Source: Hemileia vastatrix
Taxonomy: Eukaryota; Basidiomycota; Pucciniomycetes; Pucciniales; Zaghouaniaceae
NCBI GenBank assembly: GCA_030280995.1
Contig: JASXTE010000014.1
Location: forward strand, 28,552,150 to 28,616,149
Direction: 5' to 3'
Length of the DNA: 64,000 bases
Part shown: in pieces, positions 34,266 to 46,600 of the stretch
Layout of the letters: every line of letters begins with the position of its first letter
Position numbering within the stretch: the stretch's first letter is position 1
Made by a program: the position numbers and the translations under genes
Notes under the pieces: model-generated
What the model was told of the DNA's origin: nothing
Seen by the model: only the letters and a program-made list of their open reading frames with translations
The model's database searches: none

Positions 34266-37200
34266 ATGTATGTCGATGATGGAGATCATGCCAGTGATCA
34301 CGACTATCTAGAAGAAGAGGCAGAGGAGCCGATACCCCTCACGGGAGACGAAATCCCCGGTGCTTTGGAGAGCGCCAACAGTCGGGTATTTTCCACCAGA
34401 GTGAGTGGCAACCAAATAAACGAATGAAAATCATTCATTGTTCACGTCGATTCGTGGGCTTTCTGCGCTTGCATCTTGATATTCACCTCTTTAAATGGAG
34501 GGGGCTTCTGCATCATTATTTTATTTTATTATATTCTCTAAATTAGAATAAGAATTGCAAGTGCAATTATCTCAATTGTATCGAAACATTCTTTGGTTTC
34601 TCTTCTCTCAATTTAAGTACTTGCTATGAATATCGAACCGCCTTACTAACTCATCTCTTCTTCCAATCATTCCATGTCTTGTTCCATCTCATGGTCACCT
34701 TCATTACATCCCCTCGATCCCTTACCATCCTAGGAACTGTTTGAAAAAATGATCAAGTAAGTCCTTATCCAGCATCATGTTTCGGCGTGTATTTGCTCAA
34801 TTGATCTGATTTTATTTCTTGCATTTTTGTCCCTCGGTTTTAGAGGCAGAATTGATGTGGCTCCCCCGTACCAGCGTGACGTAGTCTGGCCCAAGTTGTC
34901 AGTACTTAATTTCCTCATTGTACTAGCTAAATCATTTTAAGCCTTATCTTTATCTTATCTATTACTTTGAATCTTTTTCAATAGATCCCAATCTACCCTC
35001 ATCGACTCTATTTTCAAAAAGTTTGTTGACTATTCCATCTATCTATTCATTATCAATCTGCAACAGTCTATTCACTGCTTGTTTTTCCATTGTGCAGCAA
35101 ATGGGTACCTACCCTACTCTTCAGTCAACGCATGGGTTTACCAGGTGCCCCTGAACAGTGGGTTTGCATGGATGGAAAACAGAGATTGACCTCCATTCGG
35201 CTGTATGTCACGTTGGCCATCTGCAGCTGTCTATGAGCTGTTTTCCATTAACAATGTTAAATTTTCTTGCTCCCTCTCTTATTTTCTTATTCCGATCTTT
35301 TAGATTTATTGAAGGTGAAATACCCTGGTATAGGTCAGCATTTATTTTTTTTCCTCTTTTTCTTTTTCTTTTTCTTTTTCTTTTTCTTTCTTTCTTTCTT
35401 TTATTTCTATTTCCTGATTTTTTGACTGGTTCTCACACATAAGAGCCGACGGCAAAGCGTGGTATTTTACTCAATCGAAACCTCCTAGTGGTACTCGCCG
35501 AATACTGTCTGATCACCTGAAAGACACTTTTCTTGATAGAGGCTTGAATACTGCTCTGTATTCTGGGCTCAACGAATTGCAAGAACGTGATATTTTCCGG
35601 TTGGTCCAGGAAGGGCGGCCATTATCTATTGGCGAAAAAATGCAGGCGGCAGCTGGGCCGTTAGTGTTTCTTTAAAGTAAAGGAACCCGCTCATTTTCTG
35701 ATGGTCAATACTTGTTTACTATATCATCTTATAGATGGAGCAGTTATTTAGAGATGATGGTCTCTAAGTATATGACTCGCAACCCCAAATCGCCTAATGG
35801 TTGGAGTGGCCGTTTCGCTAATCTAAAGCGGGGAGCCGTAAGGCAAGAATTTAATTTAATTTGATATTTTGACTAATCTTGCCATTTTTTTACTTCATAG
35901 GACTTTAAAACTATGGCTTCGATTGTTTTTTCAATTCAAGACTTTTATTCCTCGAAAAGACCTAATCTTTATACCACCATCCAGTTGCAAAAAGCCATCA
36001 AGTCTTTAGAGTGCAAACCTGTTCCAGATTCCCTTAAGCAGCAAGTAGGATGTATATTAGACCGGTTTATGGAACTTTCTCTTTTAGCAGCGCCTGGAAC
36101 AGTGCGTTCATCATCAGAACCTGTCACACCAGATGCATTTCTTGTCCCAATACAAGGATCTCGAATGACCACAATGTCTCCCGTTGAGCTTATTTGGATT
36201 CCTTATCTGATATATCGCCATAAAGCCTTGCCCAATGGAGAGTTACTAGAGATGATTGAAATGCTCAAGTTTGCTCGTAAGTTGGATGTTTTCCCAGGCT
36301 ATTGTGCTGTTATATGGCTTGTCAAATCTTCCACACTATACTAACACACACTTTCCCATTCATTCAATAGTTAGAAGTGAATTCTCAAAAGAAGTGAAGA
36401 ACAATAAAATGGTTGTGACATTTATTATTAATTGGATAGAAAACTTTAAACCTCAAGTACAACTCACTCATAAATATTTGCACTACACCGTGCCAGCAAA
36501 TGCTCCAAGCGACTGCTCATCACTTAGTGAACTGTCAGATAATGACAACCCGGCTCCAATGGCGTCTCGTCTTTCCAAAACTTCAAGCAAGCGGACTTTT
36601 CAAAGCACTACCTGCCGGCAATCGGATATTAATAAAAAAACTAAAGTTGCGGAAGGTTCAAAACCAAGCTCAACTTCACAAGCTACGGAGAGCGTCCGCA
36701 TCAAGCCTGATCCTGATATTCCAGTGAATGTGCAGACATCCTCTCATCCTTTGCTAGCCACTGGAGTCGGGCTTAACGGCCAACTTGGTTCTGCTTCATC
36801 GTGTCCTACCAATTCATCATCACCTCAGATGCCTGCGAGGCGCTTGTCTGATCATCTGATTGCCCCAAGACCGACCTCAATGGTACCTATGACGCGTGCA
36901 CCATTTAATTCGAATTACAATCCTTCCAATCAGTCAAGTGGTGTGGCAGGTTCTAGTATGCGCCAAGCAGCAGGATCAAATGCTTATAACCAAGTATCCT
37001 ATGACCCTCGAACAATGTATCGCCAAAACATCCCTGGCCAGTCCCAACCAGGCCTATCTGCCCCACTTTCTGCTAATGCTCGTCTCTCATCTGCAGCATC
37101 TTCAAATGCATCTTATTATGTCTCTAATAATTTTCATGGGGGTCCGAGATCAACAGCACCTGTTTATTCACATGTTGCTGATATTCGCAGCTCTCCTTCC

Positions 37201-37458
37201 GTAATGTCATCTCCTTATCAAGGTTATGGGAACTTGGGTTCATCGCCTGGTCTTTCTAGTGTTATGGCTAAAATTAAATTTACCAAAAAGTCAACCACAG
37301 TTGATGGTGGTAGCGCGAGTAATTCTGGTACGGCCAATACTAATACTATTACTAACACCAATACTAATAATTATAATTATAATTATAATCATAATCACAA
37401 TCATGGTAGCTCACGAAGCAGTTATTCAACCACCATCAAGCAAGAATGCTCCAGCTAG
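34266..37458 (+). CDS. DUF262 (GmrSD N-terminal / ParB-like) domain protein, ten exons
   Basis: Exons: 34266-34400, 34734-34756, 34844-34894, 34985-35020, 35098-35202, 35304-35333, 35444-35665, 35735-35837, 35901-36276, 36371-37458. All introns are GT-AG and phases agree, giving 722 residues; starting at 34191 would add 25. After an acidic N-terminus (HDYLEEEAEEP) come RIDVAPPYQRDVVWPK and TLIDSIFKNKWVP, typical of DUF262, then MDGKQRLTSIRLF, the (D/E)GQQR-type motif that in GmrS-like proteins binds and hydrolyses nucleotides. About residues 130-360 are helical and family-like (WSGRFANLKRGADFKTM). The last half is low-complexity, rich in Ser, Asn and Pro, with basic patches (FTKKSTT) and an Asn-Thr, Asn-Tyr, Asn-His run near the end. 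No endonuclease domain is visible after DUF262. The cellular role in fungi is unknown. It is the only intact-looking gene here; a 23-bp exon 2 is notable. Confidence 0.88.
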
Positions 37459-38532
37459 CAATCATTAGAAGAAAAAAGCATGGATCATAACCTCTACGCG
37501 CTCATCAAAATCTAATGCCGGTTCACGAAAGCTAGCCAACAATTTGCATGCAATACTTGATTATTTACGATATATTCAAGGCGGGCAGACAATTGCTATT
37601 GTCTTCTTCATGTACTTCTCGTTTTATAACGAAGAACATTTACAAATGATTTTACTTTATTCCTTTTATTCTTTATTTTGTTCTTTATTTTTCATTTTTT
37701 TACTGCAGGCTTTGTTTATCAAAAGTCAATGAAAATTTACTGTTGATTAAATTCTAAAATTTATGGTATTTTTTCTCTGTCCATTCCTTTGGGCATTCAT
37801 CATTACCATTATTGCTACTTAACTTCATAAAAAAGCAGACATCTAAGATTTCTTGTTGATTTGACTACTGCCATCCAATTTCATTGGCCTAATACAACTA
37901 CCATTCTTCCAAATTGAAAAAAATCTTGTGTTTTTTGCTTGGTAAAAAATACATTGCCAAAGATAAAATTTTGGAGGGGCATGAAAAATGTTTATTATAC
38001 TTCATTACATGACCTATGTTTCATAAGGCCCAGGTGTTGTTATTTGACTTTTGTTAGTGAAATAATAAAAAATGATATTGTTTTGCTTTCACATTAACAT
38101 AACTGAGATTTAAAAGAATCATATATAGATGAATAATATGATATATACAAGGACTTGTACCTGTAGAAATGAAGTCAGCATACCTGAAATTCTAGATACA
38201 GGATGACAATTAATGTAAAATTTATGATGGAACAAAGAATAAGAGAGTACTATGGTTGAAGAGATGGAGAATGCAAGAGAGAAAAAGGATTTTTTATCAG
38301 AGCATGGCATGTCTAATGCAATAGAAGTAGACAATAGCTTATAGGAGGTCTCAAAGTGAGAAAACCAGCAATTAATTTTGACAAAATCAGTGCTTAATTA
38401 ATTTTCTATTTGTAAACAACACTCGCTTCAACACTAGTTTATTTCAACAATGAAATGATATACTGTTTTTCTTGAAAGCATTCCTTCCTCACAAGAAAAG
38501 TAGATTTTGTTATCTTTGAGAATGTCCATTTA
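37459..38532. other. Downstream of the DUF262 gene, no gene
   Basis: Presumed 3' UTR followed by AT-rich spacer. Short open frames at 37544-37732 and 38119-38334 lack recognisable features. Confidence 0.5.
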
Positions 38533-38935
38533 TGTCAGCCAGGCTGTACCAAGAGTGCAGTAAATGCTATGGGACTTAAGAGTAAATATAACGTAAAATA
38601 TGATTGCATAATAATATTATATACATTTATTTTAGTAAAACTTAGTTAAAATAAATGTTTGTATTATTATAATAAAATATAGACACATTAAAATAAAAGT
38701 TATATTATTATTTTTACAATAGGGCACTTTTTTTTGACCCTTAATGTGTCATAACAACACTAATAGTTAAAACAACCCTTGTTTCACTCTCAATTAAGGG
38801 TCTCAATGTTTGCATATAAAAATTTCTTTAAAATTGTTTTCATTTCATTATTTTTAATATATTTCCAACATGTAACTATTTACTTAAAATATAAAAGGGT
38901 TTCTGGTCCCTTAAATTCCCCTTTTGACCTGACTG
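38533..38935 (+). repeat. LTR fragment related to the chromovirus at 13440
   Basis: Starts TGTCAGCCAGGCTGTACC, as the LTRs at 13440 and 20695 do, and keeps GGGCACTTTTTTTTGACCCTTAATGTGTC at the matching position (compare 14010). The interior has large deletions. The right boundary, near GACCTGACTG, is approximate, and no coding part follows, so it is a solo or truncated LTR. Confidence 0.55.
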
Positions 38936-39333
38936 TTACTTGTTACATCTCCTTTTCTTTCTTTTGTTCAATTTTAAGTTGTCACTCCTGAAGAAGGTTG
39001 GCAGATGGAGCACCCGAATTCAGGTATCTAGGTTCTTGTAAAATCTCTGATGATGAAGGTCAAATAATGAGGTGGAAGTTAGTTAAAGATAGTAGAGGTA
39101 TCATAAGCAAGCACTCTCTGAATTTCTAAGAAGGTTTACATGGCAAAGGCAAGAGTGTTGCAACTGCTATGTGCTTTGCTCATGGTTTATGAAAAAATGA
39201 TGATCAAGGAGGTTAAGCAAAGTTAAAAAGGGGAACTATGTACAAAGTGCTTGAGTTACATTTCTAATCAAAGTGAAATGAAGGAAGATTATGATTAATT
39301 AGAATAACCATCAAAAATGGAGGGGAATCCTTT
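38936..39333. other. Spacer, nothing recognised
   Basis: No supported gene or repeat. Confidence 0.5.
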
Positions 39334-40023
39334 TCATTCTTCAGACATGATGAAGTTATTGGGATCCACAGGAAACCCAGGGATTGATGAGGAACTGATT
39401 TCATTCATTAGTTGACCAATCATTTCAATATGATGGTAATGGGAATTCAACTCATTTTTGGAGAGTGCAGGAGTGCGAATATAGGAATATGACATGGTGT
39501 CATAAATAAGGAAAGTCTCAGAAAGATTTGCATCAATTTCACAAATGGGAGAGGTTGGGGGACCCATCCTAAGTAAATAGTTTCATTAAAACCTTTGAAT
39601 AAATTGAAATTAGAAAATATTGTGTAAAGAAAAAGGTGATGGACTCACTAGCTAATAGAATTGTAGGCTGACCAGATGGGGATAGTACTCTCACAGTGTT
39701 GAGAGCATGTGAAGAGGATGACTTTAATACCACATATGGTTCTGAAGGTGAGGTGAAGGAGATTTTGCCTTGGTCTGGATAGAGATTTCTTGCCGACAGT
39801 ATGTAGGGAGAGATTTACTGTCAGCAGGTAAGGTTTCAGAGGAAGGATGAGTAGCACTACTGGGACTAGCTATTATAGTGGGAGCAGTAGAATTATCTCC
39901 AGAAGGGAACTGGATATAGCCATTAGGAGAATTAGGACATGCATAGGAAAAAGTGCAAGTCTTATAAAACTTGAAGAATTTATTGCATGCAGGTCTAAAA
40001 AAATAGCCAAATTCATCCAACAA
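39334..40023 (-). pseudogene. Decayed protein-coding remnant (unknown), minus strand
   Basis: Two open pieces on the minus strand, 40023-39724 (with PACNKFFKFYKTCTFSYACP, a cysteine and aromatic-rich block, then a Ser/Pro-rich tail) and 39567-39334 (NELNSHYHHIEMIGQLMNEI). The codon texture looks protein-like, but I recognise no family. They could be two exons of one gene separated by a broken intron. Confidence 0.35.
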
Positions 40024-41010
40024 ACAACAACACTTCTATGCAACAATCTCCTAGTGCTCCCAGAGAAATTTAAACAACAATTTCAAGGTCCCATAATTCC
40101 AAAACTTCCAAAATTTCCAAAAGACCTGCTAGAGCTCCCCAAGGAAGAATCAGAACTCCCAAAACTGATCCAAACCCAAAACTACCTTCTCCATCCAAAA
40201 GAAGAAACTACACCTCTCCTCTGGCTGCCAAATACTCTTCTGAAAGTTCATTTTCTTCAAGAAATTCATCCTAAAGATAAAAGTTGGCCCCATGATCATC
40301 TTCAACTGTCCCATCTTTTGTCAACTTTGGTTCTCCAGAACCAGCAACCAATCCAATTGAGCAGGATATCAATTACAACAACTATCCTTCTCCAACTATG
40401 CTCCAGGAACAGCTCTATCCCAGTTCACCTTCTCAGCACCCAATGGAAGAATATCAAGACAATCAATATTTATCTCTGGCTGATCATCCAACTATGCACC
40501 TTTCCATTCCTTCAGAAGTCCAAATCCCTATGGCTTAAAATTTTGAGGAACTTCCCATCTTTAAGTACCATAATATTTCATTCAATTTCATCAACAAAAA
40601 ACAACTTCTGAGCAAAATTCTTCTTGTTTAGATGGCATCCCTCCTCCTAAAACCAATATTGGAGTTTTTCAGCCTCTTGAAACTTCTTTAACCCTGGATA
40701 ATGAGGATATGAAGCAAAACCAAAGCATCATGTTTTTGAACATACTAAATTCTTTTGCTCTTCATGGACCATTGAATGAGTTTGAAAAGACCATGAGAAA
40801 GAAGCTTCTGGATGACCAATTTAAGATGTCAAGAATCATCAAGCACACCTTCCAACATTCTATTCCAGCATCTTTTGCTTCCTCCCACAAACTACCTTCC
40901 AAAACAGTTCCAGAGCATTACAGCCCAAAAAATCCATCCAGAAGAATGCACTTTAAAGAACACAGTGCATCCACCAACCCCAACAAAAAAAAATCTTCAA
41001 CACAATCCTA
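40024..41010 (+). pseudogene. Decayed protein-coding remnant (unknown), plus strand
   Basis: In one frame, 40024-40540 reads as a Ser/Pro-rich, basic protein (TPKTDPNPKLPSPSKRRNYT, YNNYPSPTMLQEQLYPSSP) with several stops; near 40709 the frame changes to an open piece with LNSFALHGPLNEFEKTMRKK and a basic tail. It is head-to-head with the remnant at 39334-40023. No family is recognised. The alternative 254-residue frame at 39847-40611 looks like a shadow. Confidence 0.35.
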
Positions 41011-41059
41011 ACCAACCTCCAAAAGCTTCTTCTTCCAGACATTAAATTATTGAAAAAAG

Positions 41060-42299
41060 AAAAAAAATTAATAATTAGCAATTTTTATTTTTATTTTTAT
41101 TTTTATTTTTTTATAGATTACTACCTATAACTACTAGAATACTAAAAGAAAACTTGAAAAGAATTAAAACCATAATGCCAAAAAAATATATGATAGCTGA
41201 GAGAATAAAATGAATAATAATAAAATAAAATAATAATAAATACAAATGGTATCCCCCAGCCAATTGATAAGCTGATCCCCTGATACCTTACCCACATCCA
41301 AGTGCAACTTGATATGGATACACCTTTAAATAATTTTTGAATAATTTTGAACTGAAATAAAATATAATTAATAATGAAAATAAAAAATAAAAAATAAATA
41401 AAAGAAACTAATAAATAATAATGAAAAGAAAAATAGCATTGCATGGCCAATTGATGAGACATTCCCTACCAATGCTTGCTCACATCCAGATGACCCTGAT
41501 GTGGTGACACCATATAATTTTGATTTTAGTTTCCCCTTTTATCTAATTAACTCCCATAAAAAATTAAAAGAAAAAAGGAAAAAAAATAAATTAATGTAAA
41601 ACCACATCCATAAACACATAACACATAATAAAATAAAATAAATAAAATAAGAGAAATACAAGGTCAAGTCCAGTTCAAAGAGAAGATTACTGGGTGGGCT
41701 CCCTCCAATAAGTAAAAATGATGGGAGAACACCAGTTATCCACCACCATTCCAAACAAAAAAAAGATTAAGGAGCCAGTCCATTCCAGTTAAAAGTCATA
41801 TAGGACTAAAAAACTGAATGAAAAAACATAACTAGAATTCAGCTAGGACAAACAAAAGACTTGAAACAGACATTCTAGGGTAACTGTTCTACAGAGAAGC
41901 CTGCTCATCAGTTTCCCCCACACTTGCCAGAATTAAATCTAGAAGCCCCCCTGGGTACCTTCTAGCCAAAAAAAAAACATTCAACAAAATAAACCAAAAC
42001 CATTAATAATAAAAAGTACAGCACTTGAAGACCAAAGATAAACCAATTTAAAGTCATAGAGGAATAAAAAACCTGTGAAAAGAAACCAATACTAGGGTTA
42101 AACTAAATTAAGAGAAGGGATTTGAAACAGAAAATCTGGGGAAACTGTTGATAGAGCAGCCAGCCCACCAGTTACCCCCACACTTTCCAAGATCAAATCT
42201 AGAGCCCCACCTATGGGTAACTCTAACAAAAAATTTTCAACACAAATCTGCTCTTCAGCAATCCAAAATCCAAAATTAAAAGAATGGTAAATAGTTTAT
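41060..42299 (-). repeat. 3' non-coding part of element X with internal duplications
   Basis: A TTTTTA run lies at 41082-41110. Two blocks sharing CCAATTGATRAG and CTCACATCCA-type sequence are offset by about 187 bp (41261 and 41448). Two longer blocks, from about 41788 and 42046, share AAGTCATA.AGGA.TAAAAAA and AGTTWCCCCCACACTT and are offset by about 259 bp. No gene is supported; no 3' LTR could be delimited. Confidence 0.55.
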
Positions 42300-42429
42300 C
42301 CTCATTGCAGAGTCAGTATTCTTCATATCTTGTGTCCGTAGGATAAAATCACTTGACTTGATCTGCAGACACTCTTCTCTTTAAGAATGAACTATTAAAC
42401 TCTTCCAAAACATAAGAACCTCCAGATAC

Positions 42430-43820
42430 TTGAGATCTTACTCTGTAAGCTCCATTCCATCTGTCAGAAAACCTTTTTTCCCACTGACTCTCAAAACTTC
42501 TATTATGAAACAACACCAAACATCCAGGCTTTAAGGGATTCCTGAGTCTATGAGCATACTTCTTGTCTCAGTATCTGACTGATTGATTTCTAATCTTCCT
42601 CATTCTAAAGTATTCCTTCTCTTGACATTCTTCTTTAGATTCCAACTGTTGCATCCTAGCACAGAGCTAATCTTCTGTTGAGTGCACCTCATCCCAATCA
42701 ATTCCAAGATATGAAACAGCTTCCAGGTCCACTGGTAAAACTGCCTTCTTCTCAAACATTAACTCATAAGGAGAATAGCCAGTGTCCTTTTCAAAGTGAC
42801 CCTATCAGCAAACAAAACCAAAGGTAAATAATGCCTCCACTTTTCAGAACCATCCACCACACAATATGGGGGGCGGACTTGCTAGCAAGTCCGCAACCTT
42901 GGACCCAAACTCACCATAGATTGAACACACATTGAGCTATTGATAAAGGAACCATACAATCAGGGATGAACACCACTCAGCAGAACAGTTTTAGGTGGGT
43001 GTTCAAGTAGAGTTCAGTATGGGTTCAGTCTGAGTTCAGTCTGAGTTCCATCTGAGTTCCATCTGAGTTCAGGTTGAGGACTTGCTAGCAAGTCCACCCC
43101 CTATATTGCGTAGTGATCTCCACACATTTTCACAAATGCATTCTTGATAACTTGATGACCTTTTTCTACCATGACTTTAGCTTCAGGACAATAAGGCGTA
43201 GCCACTCTAACTTTAGAACCAATGATAGCCACATCTTCTTTGAATTCAGCTCCAAACTCTGGCCTACCATCAACAGTCACCAATTTCATTAACCCATATC
43301 TATAAAACCATTCCTTTTTCAAAAACTTGGCCACACTTTTAGCAGTCAAATTAACCAGAGGCACAGCCTCAACCCATCCAGACAAATCATCTCTGTAAAC
43401 AATCAAGTATTTATACCTGCCCTCTTTAATATGGACAGCATCCAGACTGACTCTTCCAAAGACAGTTGATTCACCAGTAGCATGGCCAACCTCTTTATGT
43501 TTTAAGTGACTTCTTCTTTGAAATTATTCACAAGATTGGACCCAACACTGCACAGCCAACTTCATACCAGGCCACCAAAATAAGTCTGCTACTCTTCTAT
43601 TAGTCTCCCCAAAGCCTCTATGACCAAGGTCTTCATGCAAAGACATCAACACCACCTCTTGACCCTTCTTCTGAGTCACCACAACTTGATAATTTAGAGG
43701 CCTCTTCCTCATCAACCTTCTCCCTGACACATAAAATCCAGGACTCTTCTTCTTGATTGCTAACCAAGTATTATCATCACAACTATCTGGCCTCTCCAAG
43801 GTCAACAGATATTCCACCAT
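42430..43820 (-). pseudogene. Element X integrase, split by a MITE
   Basis: The upstream piece 43820-43524 carries LMSLHEDLGHRGFGETNRRV and a PGMK.AVQCWVQSCE stretch, the histidine/cysteine zinc region. The piece 43440-43116 holds VSLDAVHIKEGRYKYLIVYR, VTVDGRPEFG (second aspartate) and VMVEKGHQVIKNA (glutamate). The 261-bp MITE lies after KMCGD. Downstream of it the frame resumes at 42851 with GSEKWRHYLPLVLFADR, then a one-base loss shifts the frame near TGYSPYELM. The lesions besides the MITE mean that X was already decaying or has decayed since. Confidence 0.75.
42855..43115. mobile_element. 261-bp CACTA-type MITE, copy A
   Basis: Left end CACCACACAATATGGGGGG, right end (minus strand) CACTACGCAATATAGGGGG, each followed by the palindrome GGACTTGCTAGCAAGTCC. 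ATC is duplicated at 42852-42854 and 43116-43118. Removing the element and one ATC rejoins the integrase frame. Five GAGTTC-type direct repeats lie just inside the right end. Copy B at 63226 has the same length in the opposite orientation. Confidence 0.92.
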
Positions 43821-44034
43821 AAAAAAATAAAACCCAGACTGACCCCAGGTCTTATCTTCAAATTACAGCAAACTAACATCCAAGGGCACAGCCCTGTCAT
43901 CAAAATCACCAGTATGCAAATGGGCCAATTTACCAGCCCATCCAGGACACCAATATTTAAATTTTGGCATGTACTTCTCTTTCAACTGAATTTTTAAAGA
44001 ATCCAGTGCACCAACAAAACCACATTTTTTATAT

Positions 44035-44262
44035 TTGAGCTATCCCAAACAACAGCCCCTTCTTTCATCAATAAAAGCATCCCAATTACCAGAATCAAGA
44101 TCAGATCCAGGAAGTTTAACCTCATGGGGGAGGTCTAAACTTTTATCAGAAACAAAAATATCACCAGCCAGTTTAACCTCATTGGGGAGGGCTAAACCTT
44201 TATCAGAAACACAAATATCACCAGCCAGTTTAACTTCATGGGGGAGGGTAGAAAAAGCTTCA
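44035..44262 (-). repeat. 57-58 bp tandem repeat in the X polyprotein
   Basis: Three copies of AGTTTAACCTCATGGGGGAGG with TATCAGAAACA, starting near 44113, 44171 and 44228. It lies between RNase H and integrase. Confidence 0.75.
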
Positions 44263-44267
44263 TCACC

Positions 44268-44900
44268 TTATGTGCTGGCCCTAACCACTGGAAAATATTC
44301 ATCAAACTCTTCAAAATCATAATCATCATTTGTAGGTGGCCTCCTTGAAAACCCATCAAGCATAGTAAAAGTTTTACTTGGATTGTACACTAAATAAAAA
44401 TAGGAATGTTGAATGAATGCCACACAGCTAGTCATTGGGGGATTTGGGAAACTAGGTGTATTGATCATCTGAACCAAAGATATTGCATCCACCTGCAGCT
44501 CAAAATGCTGACCCCACAAAACAACCTATAGCTTCTTCAAGATTTTAGCTACCCCACATGATTCCAACTTAGGCTGAGAATACTTAGATTCCACCTCATT
44601 AAAAACCACTGACTCATACCTTACTGGCCTGACCATCCAGGTTTTCTTTTCCTGAGACAAAACAGCACCAGAAGCAATAAAGCTTGAGTCAACTGCTAGA
44701 TAAATTTTTCCAGCACTAAAACCCTAATCCAACTTGTGAAGAATATTATCTTAACCTACCACCTTTTTCAACTTCTGAAAAGCCTCTCCATACTCCTTAA
44801 TCCACTCCCAGTCTGCATCTTTTCTTGTCAGCTTCCTTAAAGGTGAAGCCAACAAAGAAAAATCCTTAATAAAGATCCTGAAATACACACACACACACCC
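44268..44900 (-). pseudogene. Element X RNase H region
   Basis: Piece 44519-44268 reads LQVDAISLVQMINTPSFPNP, then MTSCVAFIQ and FTMLDGFSRRPP, the end of RNase H and the LSRR linker of retrotransposon polyproteins. The upstream part (44900-44560) is readable only with stops. Confidence 0.6.
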
Positions 44901-45141
44901 AAAACTCCCGTGAATCCAGTAGTATTTTTAGGTCTTTGCCATGACTGAATTTTATTGATCTTCTTCTTTACCATAATTCTTCTTTCTTTACACACCACAT
45001 GACCATGAATTTTCAAAGAAGGGAAACAACAACAAAAGTTTTACCCAGATATGTTCAAACCAGCCTCTTTAATCCTAAACAACCTTCTTTCTAGATTTAT
45101 TGCATATTCCCATACAAAACTCTTTATACCAGGATTTTATT

Positions 45142-45944
45142 TCAAAACTTCATTACTATAATCAGTGGATGGTCCTTTAATTCCACCATCATAAATAAAA
45201 ATTCCAGCATGAGTAGGAACCTCATCCTGAAAAATCCAAGCCATTTGTGCTTGATAAACTTCCAGTGAATTTTTTGCTCTTTGAAGCTACCTTGTGAGCT
45301 GAAATCTCCCCAAAAGAGTCTCAAAAGTTGTGAGAGGCCTTGAATCTACATGAAGTACCCTCATAATAACCACCCATAATATCACCCAAACTAGAACACA
45401 CTCTTCCAGAAAAAGCTTCAAAAAAATCCTCTGCACTTGTTGGCATACCAGCATCTTTTATAGTGACTCTACTCAAAGCTCTAAGATCATTAACCACTCT
45501 TAACTTCCCATTTTTCTTCTTCACAAAGAAAACAGGACTTGAATAACTGGATTTTGAATTTTCATATAACCCAATCCTGACCCTCTCCCTGACAGTCTCT
45601 ACAAAATCATCTATGATGGCAGCCAGAATTGGAATAGGTTTTATTTTCCAAGGTTCATGAAAAACTACAGTAATTAAGTAAGGTTACCCATAAGAGTGTT
45701 TCAACACCCCCCTTTCATGCTCTACAAATGAGACAGCCTTCTCTCTCAGAAAAATAATGTGAAACAACAACTTCTTTTTATTTTCATACAACCAACCATC
45801 AGGACCAAAATTAACAACTTTCAAATTTTCCACAGTTACTCTAGCAGTTTCCAAAAAATAAGGAGGATTCTTCACCAGAGGAGTACAATATGGATCTCTT
45901 GAAAATAGAGGTCTCTTCAAAGGAGGATTAAAACCCACAGGCAT
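45142..45944 (-). pseudogene. Element X reverse transcriptase
   Basis: 45944-45684 is the protein before the polymerase core (GFNPPLKRPLFSRDPY, then VENFGP-like sequence). SSPVFFVKKKNGKLRVVNDL, then GRVCSSLGDIMGGYYE gives the first catalytic aspartate. Much of the palm after this is deleted: the sequence jumps near 45325 towards the active-site motif. The paired aspartates read IYDGGIKGP at about 45195, so the first aspartate is a tyrosine. Inactive. Confidence 0.7.
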
Positions 45945-46028
45945 AGGCTCATTGAAAGGCCTAATATTCTGAGCTACCTTCTTACATTGTGCAACTCCAG
46001 CTTCAACTTGAGGAATATTCAGAAATTA

Positions 46029-46600
46029 TTATAAACCAGACCTCATACAAAAACCAAGAGTTTCCCCATTGCTCACATGTGTGGCCAAGGTAATGTTTTT
46101 GAAAGGTGTATAAAGAACCCTAGCAGTGCACGTATGGGAGGATTTACTTTTAGACCCCAACCTCACCACTCCAAAGCTTTTCCTCACATCTGAATCATCA
46201 TCTTCACTCAAATCTTCCAAATCTTCAAATCTTGATTCATTCACACAATCACATCTTCTAATCTTGTTCAGTTTAATCTCATGCTGGAGAAAAAACCTTT
46301 ATCTTTCTGATCTTCACAAAAATTGATTTTATTTTCTTTCTTCATTATCTGCAGATTTTCTTGTTGATTATCTCTAATTATCTTGAAATTTTTTTCTTCT
46401 TTTCTTGAGTTTTCTTTTGACCTAAAAAAAACCAGGGGTCTCCCCAATGCTCACAGGTGTGGACAAGGTAATGTTTTTGAAAAGTGTAGAAGACACCCTA
46501 GTAGTGTGAAATTGGGGGGACATACTTTTAAACTGCAATCTCACCACTCCAAAGCTTATCCTTATATCTTTCAATTAAGATATGAAACCAATCTTCTTAA
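46029..46600 (-). repeat. Direct duplication of about 385-bp offset in the X linker
   Basis: A block beginning near 46046 (CCAAGAGTTTCCCCATTGCT) returns near 46431 as CCAGGGGTCTCCCCAATGCT; similarity goes on for about 130 bp through CTCACCACTCCAAAGCTT. Minus-strand translation of the left copy is acidic (SRFEDLEDLSEDDDSDVRK). Confidence 0.7.

Noticed and set aside
36500..37468. Overlapping reading frames within the last exon of the DUF262 gene
   Set aside because: Shadows of the real frame; the 36371-37458 frame is in phase with nine upstream exons.
39334..41010. Divergent homeodomain mating-type gene pair
   Set aside because: The head-to-head layout fits, but no homeodomain motif can be read in either frame.
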